Assembly: GCA_021018995.1 (NCBI GenBank)
Contig: CM037597.1
Span: 2,679,299 to 2,743,298, forward strand
Reading direction: 5' to 3'
Length of the DNA: 64,000 nucleotides
DNA from: Chloranthus sessilifolius
Lineage: Eukaryota; Streptophyta; Magnoliopsida; Chloranthales; Chloranthaceae
In this document: positions 32,330-43,310 of the stretch, in pieces
Position numbering within the stretch: the first letter of the stretch is position 1
How the letters are laid out: the number at the start of each line of letters is the position of its first letter
Translations under genes and position numbers: made by a program
The notes under the pieces: model-generated
Database searches by the model: none
Seen by the model: only the letters and a program-made list of their open reading frames with translations
Told to the model about the DNA's origin: nothing

Positions 32330-32548
32330 GATTTCGGTGATTTCCCAGAAATTTTTGTTATGATTTCCCAAAATTTTTTGTTAATTTTAGCAAAATTTCA
32401 TTAATTTCGACGAAATTAGCATTTTTTGTTACATTTTTGGCTATCTATTTTAAATAAAGAATAATACTTCTATAAAAAAATTCTGAAATGTACCCAAAAT
32501 GAAACGAAACGAACCCTCACCAAAATATTGCTGAAAATGAAAGTTGTC
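32330..32548. repeat. Family C-like MITE remnant
   Basis: The body of 'gatttcccagaaatttttg' and 'cgaaattagc' repeats ends 'aagttgtcactatg' at 32548, the family C right end. The left end is not found. Confidence 0.45.
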
Positions 32549-33119
32549 ACTATGTTTATAATATATATTATTTTATATAAAATTATAATATTTTTAGAAG
32601 AAGTCAGGTCCAACAATTTAAATCTAGTATGATGCTCATCGTTATTTAAACCCTTAAAAATAAAAGGGAATTTTAACTTTTACTACTTCCACATCTTGAG
32701 GGTTTCAAATAAGATACATAAAAAAAATCACACAAACATATGGAGCCTCGCATGGTTACATATTTAAAATTTATAATATATTTTTCTATAATTATTTAAA
32801 ATATTCAAAGATTGACACTATAAATTTTCCTCGAAATGTGATCCGAGAAACATGCTTAATGTATGCCAATAATTGTGTTCAGTTTTTGGGAAGTATCACA
32901 TGGAATTAATATTTTATTTGTTTTGTTTGATAGTGGGTCCATTATGTTAAAATCTTATGTGTTGAAGATTTTGATGAAAAACCATCCCCTTAGGCAGCCA
33001 TTCAAAACAAGCAAGCTCATTCAAATTGTGCAACAATGTAGCATGTGACAACCAAGGTAAGAAAAAAGAATCTCCAGTTGTAAATAAAGGTACCTTGTTT
33101 AGAAAAGGTCAGTGTTATC

Positions 33120-34520
33120 ATTATACTAATGTAACAACCGTCTCACTTAAGTAAAATCAGTTGATCCCCTTTGAAGCGAATGATGGAGATCCTTTTTCAT
33201 CCTGATCTCGAGAAAATAGATCGTGAGATTATGAGCCTACCATTAGATCAAATGTGATTCTATGTGGTACACATAAAAAAAGTAAACATAGCGTCTGATC
33301 GTCTTATAGTATGCCCATGATCTCATTATCTATTGCGTACACCCACGCAGAAAAATAAACAAAGTAGATCGTTTTTTGTCTCAATCTTCCACACAATAGA
33401 TCTTGAGATCATGGTTCTACATCCGATGGTATGATTTAATTTCACATGGCAGACCTCCCGAAAAGTGGCTTGAGTGCAACATTTGATGTACGCCCATGAT
33501 CACATTCCTTTTTAGAGATATGTGGCACGTGGAATCAAAATATCATTTGATGGTACACCCATGATCTTAAGATCTATTATGTTGAAGGTTTGGTTGAAAA
33601 ATGATCTCCATCGTATGATTCAAAGCTGTCTCAACTTGGGTTTCATGTGATTTAACCATTGACTGCTTGGAATTGACGGTAGAGATCATTGTCCTACGAT
33701 TAGATGGTAAGATTTTGATTTCACATGACTGACCTCCCAAAAAGTGATTTGAGTTCCACGTTTGATGTACATGATTAAAAATGATCTCCATCGTCTAATT
33801 CAAAACAGTCTCAACTTAGGTTCTACAAAGTTAAATGGCTGACTGTTAGATGGTGGTGAACATTTTTTAGTCTCAATCTTCGATAAAATAAATCTTGAGA
33901 TCATGACCCTATCATAAGAAGGTAAGATTTGGATTCCACGTTACAAACCTCCTGAAAAGTGATCCGTGAACCATATTTGATGTATGCCCATGATCATGTT
34001 CATAATTAGGTGCGTGCATCACGTGAAATCAAAATATGACCGTATGATGGTAGGATCGTGATCTAAGATCTATAATGTTGAAGCTTTGGATGAAAGAAAA
34101 TCTCCATCGTCTCCTTCAAAGCAGTCCCAACTTGGGTTTCACGTGTTTAAACCATTGACTGCTTTGAATCAAGGGTGGAGATCATTTTTTGTCACAATCT
34201 TCGCGACAATAGATATTGAGATCATGGTCTTACCATCGGACAGCAAGATCTTGATTCTAAGCGACGGACGTCTTGATGAGTGATCGGGGAACCAAGCTTG
34301 ATGTGCGCCCATAATCATGTTAATTTTTTGTAATGTGTGTCATGTGGGATCAAAATACAACCATCTAATTGTATGCCTATGATCTCAAGATCTATTATGT
34401 CAAATTTTTAGATGAAAAGAACCCCATCATCTGATTTAAAGCAATCTCAAGTTCAGTCTGATTCAAAGTAGTCTCAAGTTCAGTTTCATGTGCTTAACCT
34501 CTAATATATGGATGAAAAAC
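33120..34520. repeat. Tandem array of family P MITE copies
   Basis: The unit 'gattgactgctttgaat ... gtggagatcattt ... aatcttc ... atagatcttgagatcat ... gatctaagatctataatg ... gaaaatctccatcg ... caaagcagtc' recurs at about 33170-33360, 33360-33640, 33655-33830, 33830-34130 and 34140-34450. Adjacent copies share the 'ctcaacttgggtttcatgtg' junction. Head-to-tail arrangement of MITEs is unusual. Confidence 0.7.
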
Positions 34521-34689
34521 AATCACCATCATTGGAAATATTGTGACTTCTCCTACACTAAATGTGACTTTTTTTTCTTCAATGTGATGATTTTATATAT
34601 GCTAACACTAACCTAAAGCATCTGTTACATATAAGTTTTACGTTTATCAATTGTCGTAATTAATGAATTTAAATATTTAAAGTTAAGAT

Positions 34690-34930
34690 GTATATTGCTT
34701 GCGGAATTTCAATGGAATCTTGTCTAAAAGATGGTGTAAATTGCCAATTATGATAATTCTAAATATAAAGGTGAGATATCCTATATTTAAAGAGATATGA
34801 GATTTTTAAGGAACTATAGATAATCTTATCTAAAAGATCGTGCTAATTGCGAACTATGATAATTCTAAATATAAACCTGAGATATCTTATATTTAAGGAG
34901 GTGCAAGATTTTTAAGGAAGTATAGATAAT
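34690..34930. repeat. Direct duplication of about 115 bp near the Helitron 5' end
   Basis: 'aattgccaattatgataatt ... gagatatcctatattt ... gatttttaaggaactat' (about 34738-34822) is followed by a second copy (about 34850-34930). It lies within 400 bp of the Helitron 5' terminus. Confidence 0.65.
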
Positions 34931-35144
34931 TAAAGAATGTTTTTGATTGAAAATTTAAGAAAATTAAGGGTATATAAGATATTTTAGGGGTTAATATGGT
35001 ATAGAGGGATATTTTGTTCCCAAAGTATGAAAACACTAAAATTGACACAAATTAGGGGGGGTCATTCGTGCTTTTATATAATAGTAAGGATTATTTTTAA
35101 CAAAAACAAAAGATTGAAAAAATAAAATAAAATAATTTCAAAGC

Positions 35145-35294
35145 TAGAGCTCTCGGCTGATACTTGAGCCATCTTGACCGATACCTGATACGTATCGACC
35201 GATATCAATACCACCTGGTATCGAGGTGGTATCAGTTCGTTTGGTCAAAATACCGATACGTATCGGTATCGGTCGATATTTGATACCATGGTGT
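35145..35294. repeat. Family E repeat at the MULE insertion site
   Basis: Motifs 'ccgatacctgatacgtatcg', 'gataccacctggtatcgagg' and 'tacgtatcggtatcggtcg' mark a family E copy. The 8.1 kb MULE begins ten bases after 'gataccatgg'. Confidence 0.6.
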
Positions 35295-35303
35295 CAAGTA
35301 ATT

Positions 35304-35400
35304 GGGAAATTTACCTGATCGACCCTGTCAGATACACCTTTTACGTCAGAGACCCTATATTTTCACCTTTACCCAAACCGACCCGCTACACGTCGAACTG
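35304..35400 (+). repeat. Left terminal inverted repeat of the MULE
   Basis: GGGAAATTTACCTGATCG, then 'gaccctgtcagatacacc', 'gtcagagaccctatatttt' and 'cacctttac' match the right end in inverted orientation nearly base for base for about 70 bp, with weaker similarity beyond. Confidence 0.92.
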
Positions 35401-35678
35401 TCGCCCGCCTTTAGGAAATGCCGAAATTACCCCCAATGTAATAAATAACCATCCTTTATTTAACTCTTTACCATTTACCTTTTTTATTTTTTACTTTTTC
35501 GTTCGAAGTCGGTGGAGAGACGATGTCGATTTGTAGTCACTGGCGTTCCGTTTTTCAATCTTCAAGCTATCAAATTTGTAAGTTAGAAATAAAATTATCT
35601 TCCATTTCTGTAGAGTTTTTTCTTCTTCTTTCATCGGTGTATATTTTGATATAATTTTTTAAGGTTACTTTAAATACA

Positions 35679-35800
35679 ATCAATATCGACCATATATAAA
35701 ATCGTTATCGACTGTATATAGAGTCGATATCGACTATATATACGGCCGATAACGATTGTATTTATAGCCGATATCGATTGTATTTATAGTCGATATCGAA
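35679..35800. repeat. 22-bp repeat array A of the MULE
   Basis: About six units, each 22 bp, of type 'gtcgatatcgactatatata'. The core is TCG-n4-CGA or a close variant, and AT-rich linkers keep the period exact. It lies between the left terminal repeat and the DUF1985 gene. Confidence 0.9.
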
Positions 35801-35939
35801 AATTTTAAGGACCACATCATTATCTCAACCTGATTATATATTACAGTTCATTTAACATTTAAACAATCCGTGTTAGTATGGGACTTAGTCCTTTCTTTTT
35901 TATTACAGTTCATTTCAACAAGCTGTTGCCAAATGTTCC

Positions 35940-36606
35940 CCTAGTACCATTTCGAATCTCTACGATACCGCTAGCCCAACTCGAAAGGAGTTGTTGAGAG
36001 CATTAGTTTTCGATGAAATATTTTAAATACCTAAGGGTGTGAGATTTTTTGGAGATATGGTCGATGCGATATTGACTTTTTGGGTTGAAAAAAATCACTT
36101 TCAAATTGGGAAGACTAATATCTATCTTCGGAAGTTGGACATTACATTGATACTGGGCTTTGTTGTAGTTAGCCCCCGAAAAGTATACCCCGTCCATTAA
36201 ACTATTGGAAGAACAAACCATTCGATACAAATATTTTCGTGGAACGCCTCCTGAGAAAATTCTCCTGTCTCATATAGATAATGCAATTTGGAGAGCGAAA
36301 AGTGATGACGACTTCGTAAAGTTATCTCTTTTATATGTGTTGTGTATATTTCTTTTTCCCGAGTCCCATCATTAGCTGGCGGAAGACCATATTGACCTCA
36401 TCGATGATGTCGAGAACTTCAATCGAACTTCGTGAGATCTCCACATGTACCATGACTTGATCGAGTATATAATAAAGTGCGCGACGAATATAAAGACTGT
36501 CGAGATGGATAAAGCCCTTAAGACATACAACACATATGGATGCATGTGTACTTCAATAGTGGACTTATGAGATGTTGCCAAATATCTCGCCTGTACGGAC
36601 AACCCT
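35940..36606 (+). pseudogene. DUF1985-like domain, decayed
   Basis: Conceptual pieces include 'DMVDAILTFWVEKNHFQIGK', 'NIYLRKLDITLILGFVVV' and, after a frame change, 'LLSHIDNAIWRAKSDDDFVK', then 'LIDDVENFNR' and 'MYHDLIEYI'. This order matches the DUF1985 domain found upstream of Ulp1-like proteases in plant MULEs. At least one frameshift (about 36195) and stops (for example in HH*LAEDH and NRTS*DLH) interrupt it. The domain name is from memory of the family and no search was run. Confidence 0.65.
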
Positions 36607-36786
36607 TAAGAACTATTTTTCACGATTATTAAAATGATCGAACAAGGTGCAATCAAGGATCAAATGCTACACTCACGAATAGATGTTGAACCAGCAAGGT
36701 ATGATGTCTATTAAATAATTCAAATTTATCAAGTCAAGGAGTAGAGAGATTCGATGCCGATTGAATAAAGGTACCAACTGCTCAAC

Positions 36787-37016
36787 GAGTCGATAATGAT
36801 TTCATCGAGAATCGATACCGATTCATTACAGAATCAATACCGATTCATTACAGAGTCGATGACAATCTATTACAAAGTCGATAACAATCTATTATAGAGT
36901 CGATAGCGATCTATTATAGAGTCGATAACGACTTCTTAATTAGTTGATAACAACTTCGTAAATAATCGATAATGACTTCGTAACTAGTCGATAACGACTT
37001 ATTAAAGAGTCGATAC
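36787..37016. repeat. 22-bp repeat array B of the MULE
   Basis: About ten contiguous units such as 'agtcgataacgacttcttaa' plus two bases, keeping the 22-bp period throughout. Variants caat for cgat and ttga for tcga look like CG-to-TG/CA decay. It separates the DUF1985 exon from the next coding block, an intron-like position. Confidence 0.92.
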
Positions 37017-37069
37017 CTTGCATTTAGAATATATTATTAATTTAATTTGTTATTTTTGGTGTTTCATTT

Positions 37070-38176
37070 TCTTTCAAAAGGTTTGTGCTCCCCTCGTACC
37101 TATTAGCTTTGAATTAGAGATATCCGTCTTAAAGGAATATCTACAGGGTCGAAAGGTGGTTGGGGGGAAGAGAAAAGAGGTTCATGAACCAGTTGAGAAA
37201 GCTGTGGAAGTTGTGCGATCGAAGAAGAAGAGAAATTACATTCCAGTAGAAAATATTGATGAGGAAGAATTTGACGTCCAATCGACGTCGGATGAAGAAT
37301 CGTCATCAGAAGAGGGCCCTATTCATGTAGAGCTGTCGAGAACTAGGGGGCCACGAAGGAGAGCCCAGCCACAAAAGGGAGCCTAGTTGCACCGACCTCC
37401 TCCAATGAGTCTTTGTTGAGGAGGATCGACGGTCCGGTGATGGAGAACTTGAAGCTCACCCAAAGAGTAAGCCATTTGGAGGGAGAGAATGTGGTCATCG
37501 TGACACATTGTGCCTCCGTAGAGAAACTATGTAACTCTTTGAATGAGCGGCTCAATTCAAGGGATGTAGAGTTGCAGAAGATGATTCACTACAACATGTT
37601 GGTCAGAAAGGGCCAGAGAAATCTGAAAGAACTTTTTGAAAATATTTTAGAAGCGACACCTAAGGTATGTGTTGTAACATAGTTTGTATAAGTGAATACA
37701 ATTCCAGCCAGATTTCTAATTCTAATAATGTTATAATTAATGTTCAGGATGCCGCTATTTCGAAGCTGATATCGAAGGTGTATAGCCCAACCTTCGATAA
37801 GGGACCATCTCCTCCCATGCATGAGGATCCTCCCACCTAAAAGGGACCATCTCCTCCCATGCATGAGGATCCTCCCACGGATGAGGTGACAGCAACTGTT
37901 GACGGGCGACTTGAGTCTCAAGTCGATAAGGGTCCAGCTAGTGAAGAGCAAACCTCATCCCAATTGTCCCAGCAACAAATTGACCCTCACTTAAGACCTA
38001 GGCAAGAAAAACCCGTGAAATCAATTGCCATCAAACCTAGGACACATCGAAGGGGAGCAATGGCAAAAAAACCTGTAACGGAGAAGGCCACTGAAGGACC
38101 GATGGTTGATGCAACTATTGAGCCTGGACCTATGGCTGATGCTACTGCTAAGCTGACAGCGGAGCAAAATACCTGA
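37070..38176 (+). pseudogene. MULE middle exons: acidic/basic linker and coiled coil
   Basis: 37018-37386 encodes a Lys/Arg- and Glu/Ser-rich linker (GKRKEVHEPVEKAVEVVRSKK..., then DEEFDVQSTSDEESSSEE). 37413-37663 encodes a heptad-rich segment (LTQRVSHLEGENVVIVTH...ELFENILEATPK) ending at a donor 'aag|gtatgt'. 37749-38176 follows 'tgttcag' and carries a tandem 38-bp duplication ('gggaccatctcctcccatgc' twice, 37800-37880) with an in-frame TAA between copies. This is typical of linkers between DUF1985 and Ulp1 in these elements. It has no independent function that I recognise. Confidence 0.55.
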
Positions 38177-38471
38177 TGGACCTGTGGAACAAGCCTGAAT
38201 CTGAGGACGAGTAAGTCATTCTTTCAAAGTATGATAATTAGTTAGTAGTAGTTTATCCTAATTTATTATTTTTTACGAAAATTAGTTACGTTGGTCGTTA
38301 TTTATGCAGCACCTACGTAAGCACCGTCGGTGATTATACGCTGGTGGTACAGTCTTTAAGATGTTTGGCGGGCATGGAGTACTTTGATAATATTATAAGT
38401 AAAGTAACCTTAGAACTCATATAATTTAATTATTTCATTATTGCTACTGTAAGCATCAAATAGACTGTATA

Positions 38472-38725
38472 AATTCGTCGACGAGTCTATACAGAGTCGA
38501 TATCGACTCTATAACAAATCGATATCGGTTCTTCCTACAGTCGTTATCGACTCTATAAGTAATCGTCATCGATTCGTTATATAGTCGTTATCGACTCTAT
38601 AATGAATCGATATCGATTTCCTCTGGAGTCGGCATTGATTGTGTATCGAGTCGATGACGATTACTTATATAGTCGATAACGACTCTATTTCGAGTCGTCA
38701 ATGACCATATACATTGAAGGACCGG
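38472..38725. repeat. 22-bp repeat array C of the MULE
   Basis: About ten or eleven units such as 'agtcgttatcgactctataa' and 'aatcgatatcgatttcctct', at an exact 22-bp step. It separates the linker exons from the protease exons. Confidence 0.92.
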
Positions 38726-38783
38726 TGACGACTCTTTTGAATGTTACTTATTTCCTTAACTGTAACTGCATTGGTTTCAAATA

Positions 38784-39663
38784 ATGGGTGCCTACCTGAG
38801 ACTCTTGGACGTAATTGATGACGCTATTAATCTTGATCGAAAGGACAAATACTTTCTTATGTGCCCTACCATTCTAACCTACATGAGCTTTGAAATAAAC
38901 GATTTCAATAAGTTCCTTCTTACTGAAAAATTGTACAATGAATTATTCGAGATACAAATCAAATGGTGGGCTGCCCATAAACTCGAAGAGAACCAAGGCA
39001 AGAAGTTGCTACAAAATTTCTTCTTCAATTAGTTTCAGAATCTGTAGGCTCACGATTGCAGCACAGTATGCTTCCAACATCTTTATAATTTTTTCAATCA
39101 TATTCTTTGAGATTATATTTTTTTTTATAGATATTTTTTCCAATTCATTCACAACAACCATGACACTGGGCGCTTGTAATTGTGAAGGTACTCAAATGAT
39201 CGATATTGGTCGTCGACCCTATTTTTAATAGTCCCTCTAAGAAAAGATATTCAGACCAATTGAAAACGTTGGTATGATATTTTGCTTAGCATATCTTTTA
39301 TCAATGTTAGCTTAGCATATCTGACATTTCTCTATTTCGAAATAGACACAATACCTTCCCGCGATTTTATATTCATACGGTGATTGTATTGCACTGAACG
39401 TGAAGACCTATCCTTGGTCATCTAGTGATTGTCGATACAAAGGTCTTCCCTGACAGACCAATTCGAGTGATTGTGGGGTGTTTGTGCTGAAGTATGTGGA
39501 GTACTTCATGCCGGAGAAGAAATTTGACTTTGCACAATCAGATATGAGTAGGTTCAGGGCAAAAATTAGCCATGCCTTGGTTAAATACACTGGCAATAGA
39601 GGAGTGAAATTGGAGCAGGACCCTGGTGAAGAAGTACCAGTGGTTCCGTCCTCAAAAGAGTAA
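38784..39663 (+). pseudogene. Ulp1/C48-type cysteine protease domain, decayed
   Basis: Blocks are in order: an N-terminal part (38784-39032, LDVIDDAINLDRKDKYF...), then HWALVIV at 39164 with its catalytic His, then VVDP about 50 bp later with the Asp, then SSDCGVFVLKYVEYF with the catalytic Cys at 39472-39474, and a tail FDFAQSDMSRFRAKI ending TAA at 39661-39663 region. This is the C48 deSUMOylase-like fold carried by many plant MULEs. A TGA directly before the His codon (39161-39163) and other breaks show it is a pseudogene, although the triad codons survive. Confidence 0.75.
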
Positions 39664-39782
39664 TGTAAATGAAACATTTTTAATGTAAATTGCATTCTGT
39701 ACATTCGAATTTTAGTTGTGTACATTCAAATTTCAATTGTTACTGTTAATTATTTAACCACAACTAAATTAAGTTTTCAATG

Positions 39783-39938
39783 AAGTCGCCATCGACTGTA
39801 TATACAGTTGCCATCGACTATATAAATAGTCATTGTCGACTTTATATATAGTCGCTATCGACTTTACATATAATCGTCATCGACTGTCTATCCAATCGTC
39901 AACGACTTTATATACAGTCGCTAACGGCTCATTTACAT
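39783..39938. repeat. 22-bp repeat array D of the MULE
   Basis: About seven units such as 'agtcgccatcgactgtatat' and 'aatcgtcaacgactttatat'. It lies between the 3' ends of the two convergent genes. Confidence 0.9.
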
Positions 39939-40089
39939 AATCCATGATCCATATTTATGAGCAAGTATACAGTCTAAAATTACAACTATTATGAAACAAA
40001 AAATATCAGGATTCTGAGTTTCTGAGAAAATATACATTGTCTCGTTTATATTCCATCTATCACTATTAAAAATATACACTATCAACCCA

Positions 40090-42140
40090 TTGGTCTCACT
40101 GCTGTACAACTCCTGCGATTGTTACCATACTTATTTCCTTGCATACGAGCAAGGCAAGCCATGAATGTGCCAATGACGGCAAGTACACGTCTTGTGTTCC
40201 AAGTCTACGTAATGAATGAAAATTTTGAAATTGACTTGAAATTGATCACGCCCGTATGGTTGGGCTCTCTTTCTATCGGCCCATTGCAGCACCTTCTTTA
40301 TGTGCTCGTCTGCTTTCGGGTAGAGGAGGGTGGTCTATTTCTCAAATATTTGTCAGCGCTTTTGAAAATGATTGGCGACTTTCTCTCTAGTAGTTCTGAT
40401 TAAGTCGATAATTGGTCTCTCTTGAGCTATCTTTAGTACGCTATTCAAGCTTTTAACATTATTCGTCGTCAGAGAATCATACTGTCTTCCTTTCATATAT
40501 ACGTGTATTCAATGCTTCGGGTCTATTTTCAAAATATACTCTACGGCCCGAGGATCAGCAACATCTTTTTTCATTTTGTTAATAAAATAATTAAATCTCT
40601 CTACTGAATATGCAAGCGCAGCGCTCCATCATAGACCCTTCACATTATTTTTGGGATACTTGTGTACCAAATTTTATGTCATATGTCGCATACAGTAGTT
40701 GTGATATGTATTAGGGAAGCTATGCTTCACCGCCTTTATTAAACCCTTCGACCTATCCATGATAATAATGAAATCTTCGGTAAACTCACCGATCACGAAC
40801 ACACCTACCCGTTTAAGAAACCACATCCACGTATCTTCTTATTCTCTTCTTCTAACTCGACGATGGCAAATACTAACGGTAATATATGGTCATTACCGTC
40901 TTACGTTGATGCAATAAGTAGGATCTCTTCGAAACATCCCCATAGGTGTGTGTCATCTACAAGTAATATGCGACGAAGCGTATTGCGGTAGCTTCCGCTG
41001 CACGGGCCAAAACTCTAAAAAAATCTTTAGAATTTATCGTCAAGCGTAAGTTGAAAGGATGTTTATATATTAGGATCTACTCTCTCCATCTCCTTCACGT
41101 AGGCCGATAGATCCACAAATTGTCCTTCTTAACTACCTCTAATATCATTAAGGGTAAGCTCTTTCCTCCTCCAAGCCTTAACATATGAGATTTACATATT
41201 ATAAGCTTTTGCAATATCAAATATTATCGACGCCGGTGTGTAGTCGAATCCTTTCATAAGTTTCTCCCATACATAGTTGGATACGAAGGAGATTATTGCA
41301 TTACGGTAACCGTGCTATCCGATCTTAGCGGCCCCGCATATATGAGTACTATTGAATGTCTTAATTTTGAAAGAGTCGAGTCCAGTCAATTTAGACTCAT
41401 GTATTCGCCATGAACAATCGTGTTTGTAGCATCCGGCTATCACTCGATAACTAGCGGATTTTAAAGGTCGAATTTGGAAGTTTTTCTCCACCGCGTACTC
41501 TTTCAATGCTTTTTGAAATGTTTGTTTGTGTCTAAAGATCTCTCAAACTTTAAACGTCCAATTTCGGTATTCAGTTTCCACCTCTTCATCGGAGGAGTTG
41601 TCCGATGTCTCTGACACTTCATAATCTCCGTCTACTAGGGGATTATCAATGTCTCTCACAAAAAATTTTGGATCCTCTTTTATAAACTCATCTGGTTCAC
41701 TTTCATATGCTTCTTCTAAAATATCTTCATTAGTGGGTTGAGGATGACTACGCCATTCACTAACGGTGTTCTCAGGTGGTTGACTAGATCCTTCACCGAA
41801 GGGGTTTTGATGTGATTAATTAGATCTTTCACCGAAGAGGTTCTAGCGTGGTTGACTAAGCCCTTCATCGAAGGGGTGCTCATATGTATGGACAAGGGGT
41901 TGAGCTTCTTCGATAATCCCATCGATGATATGGTAAAACATAATTTATGAGCAATCAAGTTGTCCATTCATCGGGAAAGATATGACTGAAATCGTCGGTA
42001 TCCACCACCCTTTCTGAAGTGTAGTCTAACCCTTGACTACATTGTTGTGACCCATGCATATATTTTAGTGGGTTATCATACAATTTAACAGGAACATTGT
42101 TTAAATCAATAGTTGCTTTCCTTACAGACATGTTCGTCAT
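40090..42140 (-). pseudogene. MuDR-type MULE transposase, decayed
   Basis: The gene starts ATG at 42140 (MTNMSVRKATIDLNNVPVK...). A 36-bp tandem repeat (SVKDLVNHLRTP-type, about 41755-41900) and an acidic segment follow. The MuDR N-terminal DNA-binding domain lies at 41315-41506 (EYAVEKNFQIRPLKS...CSWRIHESKL...FNSTHIC). FVDLSAYVKEMERVDPN lies near 41100. Downstream DDE-region sequence is traceable only in pieces, with many stops and frameshifts, so the transposase is inactive. As in the family, the product would cut and move the element by its terminal repeats. Confidence 0.8.
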
Positions 42141-42659
42141 AATATAGTTGTCATCGCCTAACGGGACGGTATCATATATAGTTCTATCCTCCTTAAACTA
42201 ACATGACTAAAATGAAAGGTTACTCACAAAAGCAGTCTCGCCAAGAGCTACTTGTTCAGCTTCTACTCAGAAGGATGACGATTCCTTAATAATGAATACC
42301 TTTATGATGTCCACTCCGGATTTATAAAATGTAAATAGGGTGGCCAAATCATTAGAATCTAAAATGTCAGCAACTATAAGGGTATTCACTATCTTCATAT
42401 TGAACTTTATGAAAATTGTTTCATCTACCCACGTAAAATTGACAGCAGACTTTCGTCTTATAAATTATTCATAAGAAATACCTGTTGAAATGTTAATAAC
42501 CCCCTGCCGGCCACCTTCATACAAGCCAGCATCGCCTACAAGAGGGCCATCATAGTGACAGAAAAGAAAAATTTTCACTTCCGTTATCGTCTATTTAAAA
42601 ATGAAAAGGAAGAGGTCATAAGACTGATGACACAAAAAAAAGAAGATGATTGTTAACAC

Positions 42660-42912
42660 TTTATCGACTGTTTATATAATCGATATCGACTATATTTACT
42701 ATCGTTATCGACTCTATATACAGTCGATACAATCGATTTCGACTGTATATAGAGTTGATAACGATTATGTTTACAATCGATATTGACTGTATATAGAGTT
42801 GATAATGATTACAGTTACAATCGATATCGACTGTTTATACAATCGATATCAACTGTATATAAAGTCGATAACGATTATATTTACAATCGATATCAGCTGT
42901 TTAAAAAATTGA
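42660..42912. repeat. 22-bp repeat array E of the MULE
   Basis: About eleven units, for example 'aatcgatatcgactatattt' and 'agttgataacgattatgttt'. One unit is cut short (agtcgatac at 42722-42730). It lies in the promoter-proximal gap between the transposase start and the right terminal repeat. Confidence 0.9.
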
Positions 42913-43310
42913 TCAAGAAATAAAATCTTTCTTTTACTACATCATTAAGAAACCTTAATAAACTAAAAATGGGGACCAATAAACTTAAATTATTTTTTAT
43001 ACTGCACCATTAAGAGACCTTAACAACCTAACAAACTAACAAACTGAAAATAAGGTTTAAGTAGGATACCTCACGTCGCAACGGCAAAGTGCAGAGTCTT
43101 CTTTTCACAATGGTGAAATGCAGGGGTTTTTTCTCCTAAGCCTCTGTTTCTTCTTCGAGATAGCAGATTGGAACAGATTAGACTAAGAAAAAAGACGTCG
43201 TTATCTGACCCACCTCTAACTTTTTAGCAGATTAAAATAAGGAAGAGGATGTTTTTATGGGTTAAAGAAAGTTATAGAAGGGAGTAATTTGGACTTTTTA
43301 CTCTCCTTAT

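Larger units (their letters stand above)
30229..35090 (-). mobile_element. Non-autonomous Helitron (4.86 kb)
   Basis: Read on the minus strand, the element starts TCCTTACTATTATATAAA (35090 down) and ends with the hairpin CACGTGC-AAC-GCACGTG (about 30241-30257). About ten bases later it ends in CTAG (30232-30229). It sits between A and T, the canonical Helitron target, with no target duplication. No Rep/helicase gene is present. The interior holds MITE copies and an old tandem array, so it has been a host for later insertions or has captured them. Confidence 0.75.

Noticed and set aside
36787-37016. Regular short repeats that might look like a CRISPR array
   Set aside because: The units are contiguous with degenerate AT linkers, with no unique spacers and no Cas genes, and this is a plant nuclear transposon.
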